A stretch of DNA of 64,000 bases from Undaria pinnatifida (GCA_012845835.1 JABAKD010000020.1:1932936-1996935); one strand, 5' to 3'; shown: positions 33,601 through 46,500, counted from the stretch's first letter. Notes: generated by a model not told the origin, from the letters alone. Made by a program: numbers and translations.

Positions 33601-34294
33601 TCTGCCAACAATTTGAGTGGAATTAAATCATTGCAATGTACGGATATCTCGTCGTGGATTTGCATCCTTCCTTTGCCCGGCAGCAAGCAGTCAAAAGGTA
33701 TACTCGAAGTACCTTTCTAGGCTTGAAAAGCGGGGACGCGTCAAACAAACAGAACCCTCCGGAGAAGTTGGGAGTATACGGAGGAAATGTCTGCCCAAGT
33801 GTCCTTGGCGGAAGTCATGTACACTCGCGACCACCACGCGTGCCTGTCGGGATTGCAATTGCCACAGCCTGAAACATGCCAGCAACCAAATTCATCCCGC
33901 TCTTTGTACTGGTATAAAAATCGATCGAGTTTCACGAAACAAAAAGCGCGTATCTGCCCAGATGTTGCCTTACCTAAACACGAGCGCGGGCTACCAAGAA
34001 GCCAGCTCGGTATCCGTACTCGATCACCCGCAATAATCCTCGGTTTCTCCGCTCCCAGCCTTATACTGGATCGCCCGGTGCTCTATACGACGTAGAGTGA
34101 TCGTGGCGCCGACGTGCGATAGCCGACAAGTTCAAATATTTTTGGCGTCGAGTGTCCCCGTGGGAAAATATTTTTTCGGTATGTGGAACTCCTTAAATAT
34201 GGGATATCGTTTTTGCCCACACCCGTGGATCCTGCGTGCTGTTCGTGCTTGCTTGTGCGCGGCCACCACCCATCTGCCCACCAAAGCTACGACC

Positions 34295-37200
34295 ATGGAA
34301 GTGTGAGTTTTTCTTTCCCTTACGATGCTCGCAAAAGCTTCAACTGTGACGCATCAAGCTTGTGATCGCAACGACAAAGTTGCCTCTTCGCACGCTCTCA
34401 GCGCTTAGCTCTCAGCAACCTCTTCTCACTACGTCCTCGATGCCTGCCGCCGCGTTGAACTGGCTCGTGTGCCGTGTGGATACAGGGTCGCGTACGATAG
34501 GCTTGTTGCGGATTTCGAGGCGCTGGAGTGCGTCCGTGATCGACTTCAACGCCGAAAAGTGGGTACGATGGAGGGAGAGCCCGCCGACTGTGCCAGCGGA
34601 GCACTTGCGGCCGAGGAAGCTGCGGAGCGTTATCTGTCCAAGATGCCTGCCGCACATCAGACTCGAGAAGCAGTGAGCGAGGGACCGCTATGATACCACG
34701 ACCGATGGTATCGTCGACTTTGGTCTTTTTGCCAACTCAAGTCTCGAGTGCGCTTGGCATTTAGTACGTAGCAGTACAGGACTGTTGCTACGTTATGTTG
34801 GGGATTTTTGTGCTTACAGCGTTCAGATGGTTATGCCCACAGCTATTGTGTGCCGTCTTACGTATTGCGCTCAATCTTGTTTTTCTTGAGTATCAGTTAC
34901 AAGGGCTCCGCTCTGCGAGCGGCTGACGCCGCCGGCTATGCTCGCGCAAGGAACATTACAACTATTAACACAGCAACTGTGAAGGCGGCAGAAAGAAGAG
35001 GCCCATGATTTGGCGCATCCAGCGATTCGATAATGCCAAGAGCTTCTTTTATGCAGAGCTGATTACCCTGTGCTGTGCTGTGCTGTGTGTGCTTGTTGGC
35101 GATGTCACGTTCTGATCGCCAGTATGGGTGTAATTTTCGGGGGGAAAAAGGAGGACCGACAGAGAACAAATGAAATGAAGAAAGCGAAAAAAAGACGAGT
35201 ACACACGTACCTGGTACATACATACCGGCCGGTACCGGGTATCGCATGATACCTGGTACTGCTGTATGTTCGAAAGAAAGCACAATGCAGCACGGCACAG
35301 CACCGCAGGGCAAGGCACGGCACCGTGCGGCACCGCATGGCGCTGCGCTGCTGAGCTATAGCTGGACTGAGCTGAGCTGTGAGAGCATTTCTTTGTGATT
35401 CAATATATGATACCTGGCACGTACAGCAGTAGTGCCGGTGGTATGACACTTCGACTGATATTTGGCATGTAGGAGAAATACAGCAAAAAGCACGCAGCAC
35501 GGCACAGCATGGCACAGCACCGCACAGCAGTACCGCACCGCACGGCATGACACGCAAGGCACGGCAGGGCACGGCCCCGCGCGGCACTGCATGGCGCTGC
35601 GCTGCTGAGCTAGCGCTGCGGTGCGCTCTGCTGAGCGGGACCGAGTTGATGATGATGCGCCAAGCTAACCCAAGATGGGACCTCTTGTATGACATGAACT
35701 CACCACGGCACAGCAACGTACAACACCGCACAGCATGGCACAGCAGTACCGCATCACACGGCAGGGCACGCCAGGGAACGGCACTGCACGGCGCTGCGCT
35801 GCTGAGCTGGCGCTGAGCTGGCGCTGCTGTGCGCCTCTGGGCGGAGCTGAGCAGACGATGTGATGGGCCAACTCGAGATAGTCAGGACAGAACCTCTTTT
35901 GGTGTAATGAAAGCTTCGTGCAACTACCAAAAAACGCGAGGAGGAAACCAAAAAAAAAGCCCGACCGTTCCGCAAGTAACGAGAGGAGGTGGTGTCCAGG
36001 TAGTATGTGGTATTCCCAAAAACAGGACTTTTAAACTTAAGGGAACCACAAAAATCAACTCCCCCAATTAAAGGACTTTTAAACTTGGATTTTGAAAAAA
36101 TAAAATAAAAGCGCTGAGAAGCGCTGTTTCAGACATCCGAGCCCGTTCAGCCGTCCGGAGAGGATAATGTCTTAAAGTTAGTGTGGAAAGTGAAAAAATG
36201 GAGGCCTCTCAGGGCCTCTCAGGAGATGATATTTGTATGTAGTTGCATACCTCTTCTCTCTCCTGGGTTCCTGTTTCCCCCTTTCTTTCCCGATTTATTT
36301 TCTTCTTGTTTTGTTTTCTTTCTTCAACCTTTTTGACTGGATCTGGCAGCCGAAAAAGTCAATCGAAAAAGTTTTACACGTGTTTTTGTAACCCATCGCA
36401 TCGCCCATCATACCACGAAACACACACCCACACGCCCACACACCCATACCAGGTACCACACAGCAGTATTATACAACAGCGCCGACGCTGGCTTGACTGC
36501 TATCACTGCTGCTGCTTCTCGCCGCAAGTCAGCGTGGCGCATTCCTAGCTCCGCCCGCCAGCAGCGTGTATCATACGATGGCAGCAGCGCGCGGTATCGA
36601 TGACGTTTGGCCAACAACGACTACGCCGGTTGTAGCTTTGACCGCTTTCGGCTGAGTGCAACGCCACGAACGTAGCTTTGGCGGCTTTCGGCTAAGTCCA
36701 ACGCCACGAACTAGCTTTGGCGGCTTTCGGCTAAGTCCAACGCCACGAACCTGCTTGGACAAGGGTTCGCCATGCTTGGACAGGGGTTCGCCATGCTTGG
36801 ACAAGGGTTCGCTATGCTTGGACAAGGGTTCGCCATGCTTGGACCAGGGTTTGCCATGCTTGGACAAGGGTTCGCCATGCTTGGACAAGGGTTCGCCATG
36901 CTTGGACAAGGGTTCGCCATGCTTGGACAAGGGTTCGCCGCGCGTAAAACATGCGTTGCTCGCGGAGAACGCATAAAGCAAGAGCTTCCAACCGACATTC
37001 GACGGCCGTACAGCAGTAGTACACCCGCACACCAACCACCTCGAGAAAGAGCACCAAGCTATAAATCGACTCGACTGACGATAAGAAGGGCAGAAGAATC
37101 CAGTCGAAAAATATTCAGTCGGAAAAGGCTCTTTTCGACTCACGGATCCGGCGGGGTAAGAATTGGCCTAAAACTATTATCGGACACTAGTAGTACGTAA

Positions 37201-40200
37201 TCCCCAAGTTGTGTACAGTATACCCCCCCCAACACGTGTGTGCAGTTCTGAACAAAGAAAATATGCAATAACACGAGAAACCTGATTTCGTCGCCGAAAC
37301 CCAACACCGATTCGGCGTGCGTAAGAAGCGGTACCGTTTGAGCGCGCGTACAAAGCGGCACGTATTGAGCGTGTGTACAGAGCGGTACCGACCAGGCGTG
37401 TGTACAGAACGTCACTGATTGAGCGAGCGTACAAAGCAGGCACGTATTGAGCGTGTGTGCAGAGCGGATCTACTGTGATGGCGTACAGAAGGGGTTCATG
37501 CGCGGTGTACGTACAGGAGTACGACAACCTTTCCCTAATGATCGCCAAAGGGGTCACCTCCGCTGCCGAAACGTTTTTTTGTACGAAATACGACCCTTCG
37601 TGGCTTCGGTTATTTTAAAGAATGCAACTGGAAGAATGCATGCGGCCTAATACCGAGACCAATGAGAGGCCGATTGTTTAAAATATCGGCGATTCATCAG
37701 TATCTCGATAGAGCTGGTCTTGACCTGAAAACCGCAATGATTATGAGCAGATCCCATGTGCGATAGTTGAGCCGAGAGGGCGATCTTGCCCTACGCCATT
37801 GTTGCAGCAGTGGATAGTGTGAGTGTGATCAACGTCCTTATACAGTACACATCTAAAGCAAAACCTGTGAAGCTTTCGTGCTCTTGGGTGGCCCGTGTGA
37901 AAAAATCTGGCCCAAACCTACAATTGAATACGATGAGACAGCTTACGGCCCTCTAGCCTCCACAATAGAGGGCATTTTCGAGAAATCGGTTATTTCGACA
38001 TGACAACCACTACTTTAGTATCCTCTCTCGTAGGGTGAGGGGTGCAATGGAGCTTTCGCCCTCCGCGTTGTTAAGCCGGTTTGTGTTGAAGGAGCAATCG
38101 TCTGTGGTGTCTTGTTTCACACGAACTCCAAATATAGACGTGGGCTTTGAGATTCCCATAGCGACTCGGGACGACTGCAGCACCCAAACCGTGGAATTTA
38201 GCCTTCAGCTCTTCGCGGCACTGCCCACGCTCGTGCATGTGGTGTGTGGAAGAGGCGTGGAGCGAGTCTAGGAGACGAAATCGCTGTTGAAACAAGTGGT
38301 CACGAGTTTGGAAAGGGTATGGAAGTCATCGACTTTTAGCCCCTCGTCTACCCCGTGTTGGCGTGAGCTAAGTGCGAGCGGTGCATCTCCTGAAAAATAT
38401 TGACCCGGGAGAAGTAGCTGCCTTTTTCTTGATACAGCACATTAATTACTAGCTTGGTGTCTGACGTGACGAATTCACCGCCTTTCTAAGCTTCATGTCT
38501 GAGGAACGACTCAAAACGCTTATTTGACCACATTTCGTACATACAACAGGTACGAGAGCTTGTGGGGAGACTCGTATAAAAAGGCAAATTGGAAAATTAC
38601 AACACTGCAGATAGTACAAACGCGAAAAGCAGCTGGCTTTTCTCTTGATACAGCACATTAATTACTAGCTTGGTGTCTGACTTGACGAATTCACCGCCTT
38701 TCTAAGCTTCATGTCTGAGGAACGACTCAAAACGCTTATTTGACCACATTTCGTACATACAACAGGTACGAGAGCTTGTGGGGAGACTCGTATAAAAAGG
38801 CAAATTGGAAAATTACAACATTGCAGATAGTACAAACGCCTGTACTGTGCAAAAGCCCGTTAACAATACGCCCTGCTCTTAAATCCGTGCATGGGTTTCG
38901 CTCTCATCTTGCCGACGGTCCCACGTGGTCGCTGTGCTGATTTGCTGAATTCCCTCTGGTATTGTATCATGCAATTTACAGGTGACCGCTTGCTGGCGAG
39001 CGTTGTCCGAGCACCAACATTTCTGCCAGCTGACGACGCCGGAGAAGCTCCAGATGATCAACCACCGTCCATTGCAACCTGTAGCGGTGCACTTGGTGAG
39101 CCTTGAATGTGTTTTCTATTAAATTATCACCAATACGTCAGGATTGAATCCGAACCGATTCAGGGGTCGACGTATTTTCGTCTGTGTCGCCGCCTGGTGT
39201 CGTCGCGATACTTCGGTCCTCGATGTGGGCCATCGACATCCGCATTGAAGAAATAGACTAGCTGTCGCTCGGCAGTCGTGCAGCAGGATATTGATACCTG
39301 CCGTCAGCTGGTGCTCTTTGGTTTTGGTCGACGGTGGCCGACGTGTGATTCGGGTTCAGCGAGCTCGAAAGCGGTCCCAATTTTTTGTCGCGGTGTAAAC
39401 TACGGTTCTGCTCGTAATCATTGTGCGACGTCAGCGTCATGCATATGTAAGATAGTCAGAAATGCGGTGGCTCCTTTGGTTTTACTACGAGTACTACTGC
39501 TGAGTACAGAAAGCGTGGACGTACTCGTGCACTCATTGTCCAGATGCAGCACTAGAACAGCAGCAGCAATTGAGTTTTGGACGGCACCGTGATTGGAGTT
39601 TTATACAGCATGCCATGATAGGTGGTGCGCCGACTTTTGTCCGCCGTCCGCCCTTACACGTGCGGTTGTACTCACCTGTAGTTCTCGAATAGTCTAAAGC
39701 TCTCGTAAGTAACTCACATGAGGTGTCGGTACGCCTTACGGTATTTTGTTGTAGACGTGGGTATTATGTCAGGCAGCAGACTGCATGTGTAGTGGTGTAT
39801 TCGTCCTTTACCGCCGTGCGCGGTGCTGCATACTTGGGTTTTATACATGGTCTACTGCATACACCCTGCGAAGCAACCAACCACAGCTAGCAGCTAGTAG
39901 TAATACCTGTGCTTCTATAAAACGTCTGCATTTATATACTAAACTGCGGAGTCATTTGATCTCGTCGATGTTACTTGCCCGGTTACTTGCGCGGTGGCCA
40001 ATTATCTTTCCTTTAGCTCCAAGAGCTTGTTCGTGTTATGCGTATGGGTACCTGATATCGCTTTATAGGAACGCCTGGGTACTGTGTACCCCTGTTTCAC
40101 TTGCGCCACCCCCGGGATTTCGGAGCCAACCACATCCCGAAGATTAACCTTGTGTTCACGTGATAGGTATAAAATAAACACGCCCCGAGGGTTGTCGTAT

Positions 40201-40667
40201 GCGTTTTAGTCGAACTAATTGTGGTCGTGACATCATAGCATCCTTCGAAGTATAATAGCGGTCGTTACCCACTAACACGTACCAGGTATTGTATACGCGT
40301 AATCAATGTATGTGGACGCGTAATCAACAATGAATAAAGTGCTAGGGATGAACCATGCTAGCCGCAAGAACGCACGAGGTTCTGCAAGCCGACGCTGTAG
40401 CCCTCCGCTGCTACTTTATTCTCGCGTCAGTCTCCGCCCACTCAAGTTCAAACGTTGCAGCATCGCAAGCAGTATGTGTATCAGGTATACTTGTATACGT
40501 GATATATTGTTCCGATGCCGAGCTTGTCTGAATTGTGCTGCATTTTCTTGCTGATGTGTTATCTGGTGCATTTTTCCTTTTGCATGGTGAAGATGATCGA
40601 AGACTGCCACAGAAGATTCCGTGACGACGAGATGGTGGAGGAGCTCATCGCGCTCTTGGAATCACAC
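34295..40667 (+). CDS. RPC9: RNA polymerase III subunit RPC9 (CRCP/Rpc17)
   Basis: Exons are 34295-34302, 34486-34672, 38982-39095 and 40593-40667, giving 128 residues, with a final exon not assigned. Phases agree at all three joins. The start MEVVAYDRLVADFEAL and the motifs YLSKMPAAHQ, LTTPEKLQMINHRP, PVAVHL and MIEDCHRRF follow the order and spacing of CRCP/Rpc17 (human YISKTPCRHQ, LTKAEKLQLLNHRP). The usual family length is about 150. Rpc17 pairs with Rpc25 (RPC8) as the Pol III stalk, the counterpart of Rpb4/Rpb7, and helps initiation at tRNA and 5S genes. The fold is HRDC-like. The first coding exon is only 8 nt (ATGGAAGT followed by GTGAGT). The second intron (4.3 kb) is packed with repeats. 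Candidate last exons after acceptors near 41026 or 41975 fit the phase but cannot be chosen between. Confidence 0.88.
34895..35265 (-). repeat. Repeat family A, reverse copy in RPC9 intron
   Basis: Read on the minus strand it shows the full landmark order, from the GTACC-rich start and 'gtactcgtctttt' through 'gcgatcagaacgtgacatcg' and 'gggcctcttctttctgc' to the GC hairpin and 'gcggagcccttgt'. Two TACCTGGTA 9-mers lie at its start (35218 and 35250). Confidence 0.8.
35270..35860. repeat. GC-rich 'cagcacggcacagcaccgc' repeat cluster
   Basis: Three rough units of about 200-250 bp occur. Each has a run of 'gcacggcacagcac' elements, then 'ggcgctgcgctgctgagct', then a unique spacer containing 'gatgatgcgcca' or a similar text. 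Related clusters lie at 52340-52480 and 53145-53640. Short frames in it are repeat artefacts. Confidence 0.75.
35861..36631. other. RPC9 intron stretch, nothing recognised
   Basis: A-rich and T-rich segments with one TACCAGGTA 9-mer at 36447 beside 'cagcagtatta'. No exon, repeat unit or RNA gene was seen. Confidence 0.5.
36632..36750. repeat. Minisatellite, ~40-bp unit x3
   Basis: Three copies of a unit containing 'tagctttggcggctttcggc' and 'caacgccacgaac', directly abutting the 21-bp array. Confidence 0.9.
36751..36939. repeat. Minisatellite, 21-bp unit x9
   Basis: Nine head-to-tail copies of 'atgcttggacaagggttcgc' plus one base, with only a handful of substitutions. Because 21 is a multiple of three, several frames stay open (MLGQGFA on plus, EPLSKHG on minus). 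It lies in the long RPC9 intron, so coding is unlikely. Confidence 0.95.
37315..37468. repeat. Minisatellite, 27-28 bp unit x6
   Basis: Six diverged copies built on 'gcgtgtgtacagagcggtac' plus 'gtattga'. It lies in the RPC9 intron about 370 bp after the 21-bp array. Confidence 0.8.
38423..38839. repeat. Recent tandem duplication, 216-bp period
   Basis: Two copies from 'cttgatacagcacattaatt' to 'gcagatagtacaaacgc' differ at only about four positions, so this is among the youngest duplications in the window. It ends about 140 bp upstream of RPC9 exon 38982-39095. Confidence 0.95.
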
Positions 40668-43571
40668 GTGAGGTTCAGCAGGGAGCACAGACACTGCACT
40701 GATTATCAAAAAAAGAAACAGTCTAGTTTCTGGTGCCTGACTTACCGCGCTTGTACGATCATTTCATGTTATATTTACGAAGACCTGGTGGTACCAGTAT
40801 GTATTAGATTATCTTTCGCGAATGTACACAACACACGCGCTCAGATGGCTAAAACAGCGATAGGAAGCAGTTTTCTGTATCGGTAAGCCTCGGTCTTGAT
40901 GTCGCCGACGCGGGCGGCGTAACCGGAGTTGGCTGTGCGGTGATAGCAATGCTGATAGACACGATCGTTTGTCGAAGATCGTTTCGACTTTCTGGCACTG
41001 CCTTTGCCTAAGCTAGGTTCTGGTCAAACTCAGGGTGATTGTAGCTCGCTTACGAGCGGTACACACGGTATGATAGGGGGCGATGATGCAGGGCAAGCGC
41101 GAAGCGGCAAGCCTTGTGAAAAGGTTAACGTTTAGTTGTGGGCTGACGCATGACACTTGCTCACGACTCGTCATTTTTTCTCAATGCATACACCGATACA
41201 AGTTTTTCTCTGTAATAACAATCTGTGTTCGCGATGCATGGAGGAAGCAACAAAGTTGAACTTTATCATTTTACTTTTCGTGATTGGACATCCCGACTAC
41301 CACGCACACCATGTGGCATATGACATACATTGCTTCCATGCTTTCCTAGACCTCACAAGACCAGCCCTGGGGTCCCGCTTCGTTTCCCTTTTTTTTGCTA
41401 CAGCTCGGGAGCATGGAAAGCGGCGAGTGATGCTCCTCGTTTGCGCTGTGCGCCTGGACTAGCCGCCCATTCTGCGCGAATCAGCGCCTGGTTCCGCGTT
41501 AACGTATCAAGATACGAGCATCAGCGTCTTTGGAGAGAACTCCAAACGTTACAGCGCGGCGTCAACAATATGTTACGATCGCGCTCGTATCCTTTGCCCT
41601 TGGGTTTGTCTAGATGGGACGGTTGTAATATTTGTGTCGTGATGTTGTGACGTGGTGTTGAGTTCCATGGGCTGTCAGGACAGTGCTGATTTGGGCATGT
41701 GTGGTGCTGTTGCGACGCTGTGTTGAGGTCCATGGCGGTAGAGGGGGGCGACTTGGATGTCAGTCGACATTTTGCTTTCGCTACAGAGCTCTGTTGTACC
41801 GTTATGAGTGCATGAATACAATGTAAATACCGCCGGCGCGTTTCAACTCCGCCATGCTGTTGTTAAATGTCACAGGCGTTGTGATCGTCGCGCACAGCCT
41901 AAGAGCTTACCAGGTATTCAAACTGGTATTCAACCATGCCGTGGTTTCTCATTGTGACTGTATTTACCGTTGCAGATGCGATTTGTCACGCTAATACGGC
42001 ACCGCGGCAACATATGATTTGTCGCCATCTCCGTCACTTTTGGTCTCCAACCGCGCACCTGACGTGAAACTCAAAACTCATGTTTTCGTCAGTATGCCTT
42101 TGGCAAGCAGTATTTTATGAAAATATTTTCAGAACGTCAGCCGTGAGTTCGACGACTTTCGGGTCAATACTCATATTTTCAAGCTGTGTTGTTGGTACTT
42201 GTAATATACTATGTGGGTGAGTTTTTTGTATATCCGCCTCGCTTAACATGACCAGATCGCCATGTATTGCCAGGTAACTCAAGAGTAGGGTAAAAGATGT
42301 ATCCTCTGTTGTCGCCGCGCCATGGGTATGTCGCACAACACAAATGATGGTGTGTCTTGGAAACATCGGCCGCACCTTGACTAATCGCACGGCATCTCCA
42401 ATGTACACTATAGTACCAAGTACACTACGTATAATACTGCCTAAAAATTTGCTATACCATTTGCCGTGTTCGTCCCTCTTGCCGCTTTCCTCTGCCACCT
42501 CCCTTCGTTCTACCCTGGACCCCGAAGCTTTCCACCGACGCTGTTCCGTCGCTGCTTCGCCTACTTCGCCTACCGCTAGCTCCGAATCTATCAAGATCAA
42601 CCCCTCTCGGCGACTTTCGTGGGACATCGTCTCCGCTGCCCGCGCCCCTCCTCTCCTCTCGCGCGACGTGGGAGGCGCCTCTCGACAATGCGTTATCACT
42701 ATTAACGTTAGCACTACCGTGCCTCGGCGAGTGTGGATTACACGTTTGCTCGCGCGCTGGGGTGGGATCGCTCGCTGCCAAGGGCGCGTGCTCGTCAGGC
42801 TGTCGTAGTCGCTGTCCTTGTCCGGTTTGCAGTGTCCATCGAAGCTTGTTCTCTTCCTCGCTGTGTATCGGGGTGGGAGGGTGGCAACGGGGTGGGCACT
42901 TGTTCTAGTTAACCCTCTGATTACTAAACAATTGTCCCACACTAACGTCAACTGTTTTTTAAACCAAAACGATGGTGCAATTCCATTAATAGAGTGGGGC
43001 ACAAGAGACGCAAGCTGCAATTAAAAGAACAACGGGACCAACAAAGGGCCCCATGCTATTCTGAAATCCTGCTGAAAAATCGTAGTTGTGCAAGCAGATA
43101 ACATATATGTGGCCTTTGTGCGGACGTGCCATGGGAAGATGCATCGGTTCCGGCATATTTGTAATTACTGCGGTAGTAAATTGCCGCACACGGTTCCTGC
43201 GGGCTGACCTCTTCCACATTCGCTTGTAGCCGCTACTATAATTAGTGACATTTTTCCTGCGTCTTTACGTACCGCGATGGAACGGAACGCACCAGGCCAG
43301 CTCTCCCCGAAACAAAATCAGCACAGCAGACACGGCGCCATTTGTGGGTATAGGGCGTTTTGGCCGGTATCTACTGCAGCGCATCATGTGAAGTATGGCC
43401 TGCGTTCACCAATCGCACAGTATACGCAAATACCGATGACACCCGTACTAAGCAACCGCCACAAGGTATCCCATCATACATACTCGAAATTTCATCACCT
43501 ATACCCGAAGCCCCATCGTACATGCCCGAAAGGCACTACCAGGTACTACGTAGATTTCGGGGCACACTCAC
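40668..43571. other. Convergent region between RPC9 and the coiled-coil gene
   Basis: The RPC9 last exon (plus) and the coiled-coil gene last exon (minus) must end here. Phase-compatible RPC9 candidates follow the acceptor-like CAG at about 41023-41025 (ending VNV*) and 41973-41975 (ending RGNI*). One TACCAGGTA lies at 41908. A long minus-strand open frame at 42115-43020 overlaps the candidate coiled-coil terminal exon. Confidence 0.45.
42452..42690 (-). CDS. Candidate terminal exon of the coiled-coil gene
   Basis: Two minus-strand frames are open across this GC-rich block. One, entered after GGGCAG, fits the incoming phase and ends in a polar Gly/Arg/Ser tail (GRTRQMV then stop). The other reads charged helix-like text (RREVAEESGKRDEHGKW). 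Neither is decisive. Confidence 0.3.
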
Positions 43572-46500
43572 CAAAATTCTAGGAGGAGCTGCTTTCTGGC
43601 TCGCCCCCACTGCTCTCTTTCCCGTTTTTCCTGCTCAAGGCGCTGACGCAAATCTGGAGAAACAGTTTGAGTGGAGCCAAGGATTAGAAAGCAGGCTAAG
43701 CACGCCACCCATCTCGTGTCAAGGCGTTCAAGGCTTCGTACATCCTACCTCCACCCACTAAAAAACAAGGCGTGTGTACACGATCGATTGAACTAGTAGC
43801 ACATGACGCGGAGCTCTTTCTCGCGAGTGTTGCATCCCACCACTAAACACTTGGTCACAGGTCGCATTCACGGACATGCACCTATACAGGGAAAACGAGT
43901 ATGGGCAGATTACCTTCAGGCCACCTCTGTAGCATACGTTCCCTGTACCGTTGTAGTCGTCAAGGAGCACTGCAGAACGGACTGTATATCCTCTATTTAA
44001 TAGGGCGCCTACAAGTATGCTGTTCAACGTTTCGTGTACGGGGATGGCTGCTTTGCGGCGGCCAAGAGAACCATCACTCTCCAGCAAATCAGACCGGAGG
44101 CGGCGCAGGCATCCGGAGCTCGCCGCGACGGCGATTTGTTTGCCGTACTCGGCTGCTGTTAGGATAACCCCCCCCCCCGCCCCAATGGGATTGTGCAATG
44201 TGGTCCTCTCACCCCCGATGGTTTCGTCCCGGTCTTGCACGGCCTTGTGCATCTCGCCTTGCTGCGCCGCTACTTCGCGTAGCTTCTTTACATCGTCGCC
44301 GAACGCCGACATCTATATTCCAAAAGCGAACGAGAACAGACAGAAAACAAGTGGCGTCAGAGGAAGAAGAAACACACACAATCCCGATTTTGCTCGTGCA
44401 AGGGCGATGCGGCGGTGCACACCTCCGGGGGTGCCGGCGTGTCACGCTAAGCTATCACACGACAAGTCAAGCCATAGTCATGGAAGAAACGGGGCTGTTC
44501 GAAAGACACGCATCGCTTGCTGTACATAACGAAATCAACTGCGACATGCGCTTAAGCTTACACTCGGCGTATGACAAGAGACACTGCACCGCGTTTGGGC
44601 GGTTACACTGGTCGTGGCGATGCTGCACAATGCCCGCAGGACCCAGCAAACGAAAACGCCTTGGCGCTTCGTACAACAATGCGATAATCTGAACGCATAA
44701 TACCTCTCACCTCATTGCGGTGCCTAGCAAGCTGGCGCGATTTTTCCGCCGCCTCCGCTCGCGCCTCCACGAGCTCCAATTTGAGCCCTTGCGCCCGCCT
44801 CGCAACGAGGTCCATATTTCTTGCGGAGACGAGTTGTTCTTCCTTCTTGGTCTCGTCAGCTGCCGCAAGTGTCGCCCTCATCTCTCTCACCTGGAAGCGG
44901 CCAGACCCGCAACGCCAAGATGGGTCAATCCGTGCCAAGCGAAGCGGAACCCCAGCGCCGGCGACGCATATCAGGGTATCGTATGTTACCACAATACAGC
45001 AAAAACATAGATAATTCGGCTATTAAACTAGGTAGGCCCTTGGGGACCCAGGACAGCGACAAAAAAAAACGACAAATAAGCGTGGTCTATCCATCTCCTA
45101 CAGTAGGAAGAACGCTCAACAGATCAAGTACCGTCATGCTCGCGGCGCGAGTGTCGAACATCCATCTCCCTGCTTTGCAGTCCGGACACATACCCTGTCC
45201 CACTAGCCCAGGCTCCTTCGTTTGGCCGAATTTGTCAACAAAATTCCAGGGCTTGTCGTGGGTCACGTCGAGTTAGGGAAACCCGTCCCGACCCGCGAGA
45301 TTCAAAACCTTGACTTGATCTGACCCGAACCGACCCGTCCCGTGATATTTCAAACACCTCCAGACCCAAACCCACTCGACTCGCGAGATTTCGATAACCT
45401 CCTCACATGATTCACGGGTCGGGTCATGACCCGTGAAAATTCCAGGCTGGCTTTAACGGGTCGTACACGCTTGCCGGTGGGGCTGGGCCATGGTGACCCC
45501 GACCCAACCCGCGAGATTTCGAACACTTTCTGGCCTGACTCGACCGAATCCGTGAGAATTCAAATACTTACTGACCCGACCCGATTCGATCCGCGAGATT
45601 TTCTGACCCGACCCTCGGGTCAAGGCATTGCCCGTGAAAAACCCGGTAAAATTCGACACTTCACTCTCCCAACGTCCCACCGGGGTTGATACTCAATAGT
45701 GGTATATGTAGAAGTGTTCACGTCTTGCGGAATGCCGCCAACACCCAGACCTCCGCTCACCTGCTCCTGTGCCAGCCTGGCTTCCTTTTTCGCCTCCGAG
45801 GCTTCGCGCTCTAGCTCCTTCGCACGGTGTTCGGCCTCGGCGAGGTTTAGTCGCTGCCGTTGGGCCAGCGAGGATAGTTCCTTCATCCGTTCCTGCGCTT
45901 GTCCTTTCTTGAACAGGAGGGACTCTTTGTCCTGACAAGTATGACACATTGGGCGTGTGTGGGCGGAATTCAGCGCCGGGCACGAAGGCCGGGGGCATGA
46001 CACACTGTCGTATGAATAGAGGATAAAAATGGACATTCGCAGTACAGATCGCACCAGCAGTCTAGGGCTTGAGGGATTCCATCTAATAGCCAGCACCGCC
46101 AACGGAACGCACGTCCAGTTTCTCGCGACAAATTTGTCCGAATGGCAGCAGTGGCAGTACCTTCCCTGCGCCCATGGCATGGGTACTTTCGGACGAGCGA
46201 CGCACAGGCATCGATTTTCGCCGACATAATCCAGATCGCGGCACATCGCTAATGGTAGTTTCACCGGATCTAACCTTGCGGGCTGAGTCGAGAAGCCTAA
46301 CGTGCTTCGCGACGGCAGCTTCCATGGTGCCCTTGGAAGCTTCAAGAGCGGCATTGGCCTCTCTCAATCGCGATGCCAGCGACGCCAATTCAACCCCAGA
46401 ATCAGCAGACTGCAGACAAGGCAAAGGCAACAAGGTGTACAGGGTGTCGAGCGGGCAGACGTCAGACCGGCATGGACAAGGCCTCAAACAGTCTGGCGAG

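Larger units (their letters stand above)
31818..34294. promoter_or_regulatory. Divergent intergenic region between MYB and RPC9
   Basis: About 2.5 kb lies between the two start codons, so both promoters should sit here. A minus-strand acceptor-like site (CATTTGACAG) near 31925 suggests a 5' UTR intron in the MYB gene. It also holds a 50-bp duplication at 32246-32342 and an ambiguous coding-like block at 33412-33600. No TATA or initiator element was called with confidence. Confidence 0.5.

Noticed and set aside
36571-37143. 190-codon minus-strand frame with EPLSKHG repeats
   Set aside because: The repeats come from a 21-bp minisatellite that keeps several frames open, and it lies inside an RPC9 intron.
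42115-43020. 301-codon minus-strand open frame
   Set aside because: Most of it has no motif and random-looking composition. Only the 42452-42690 part is a possible exon.
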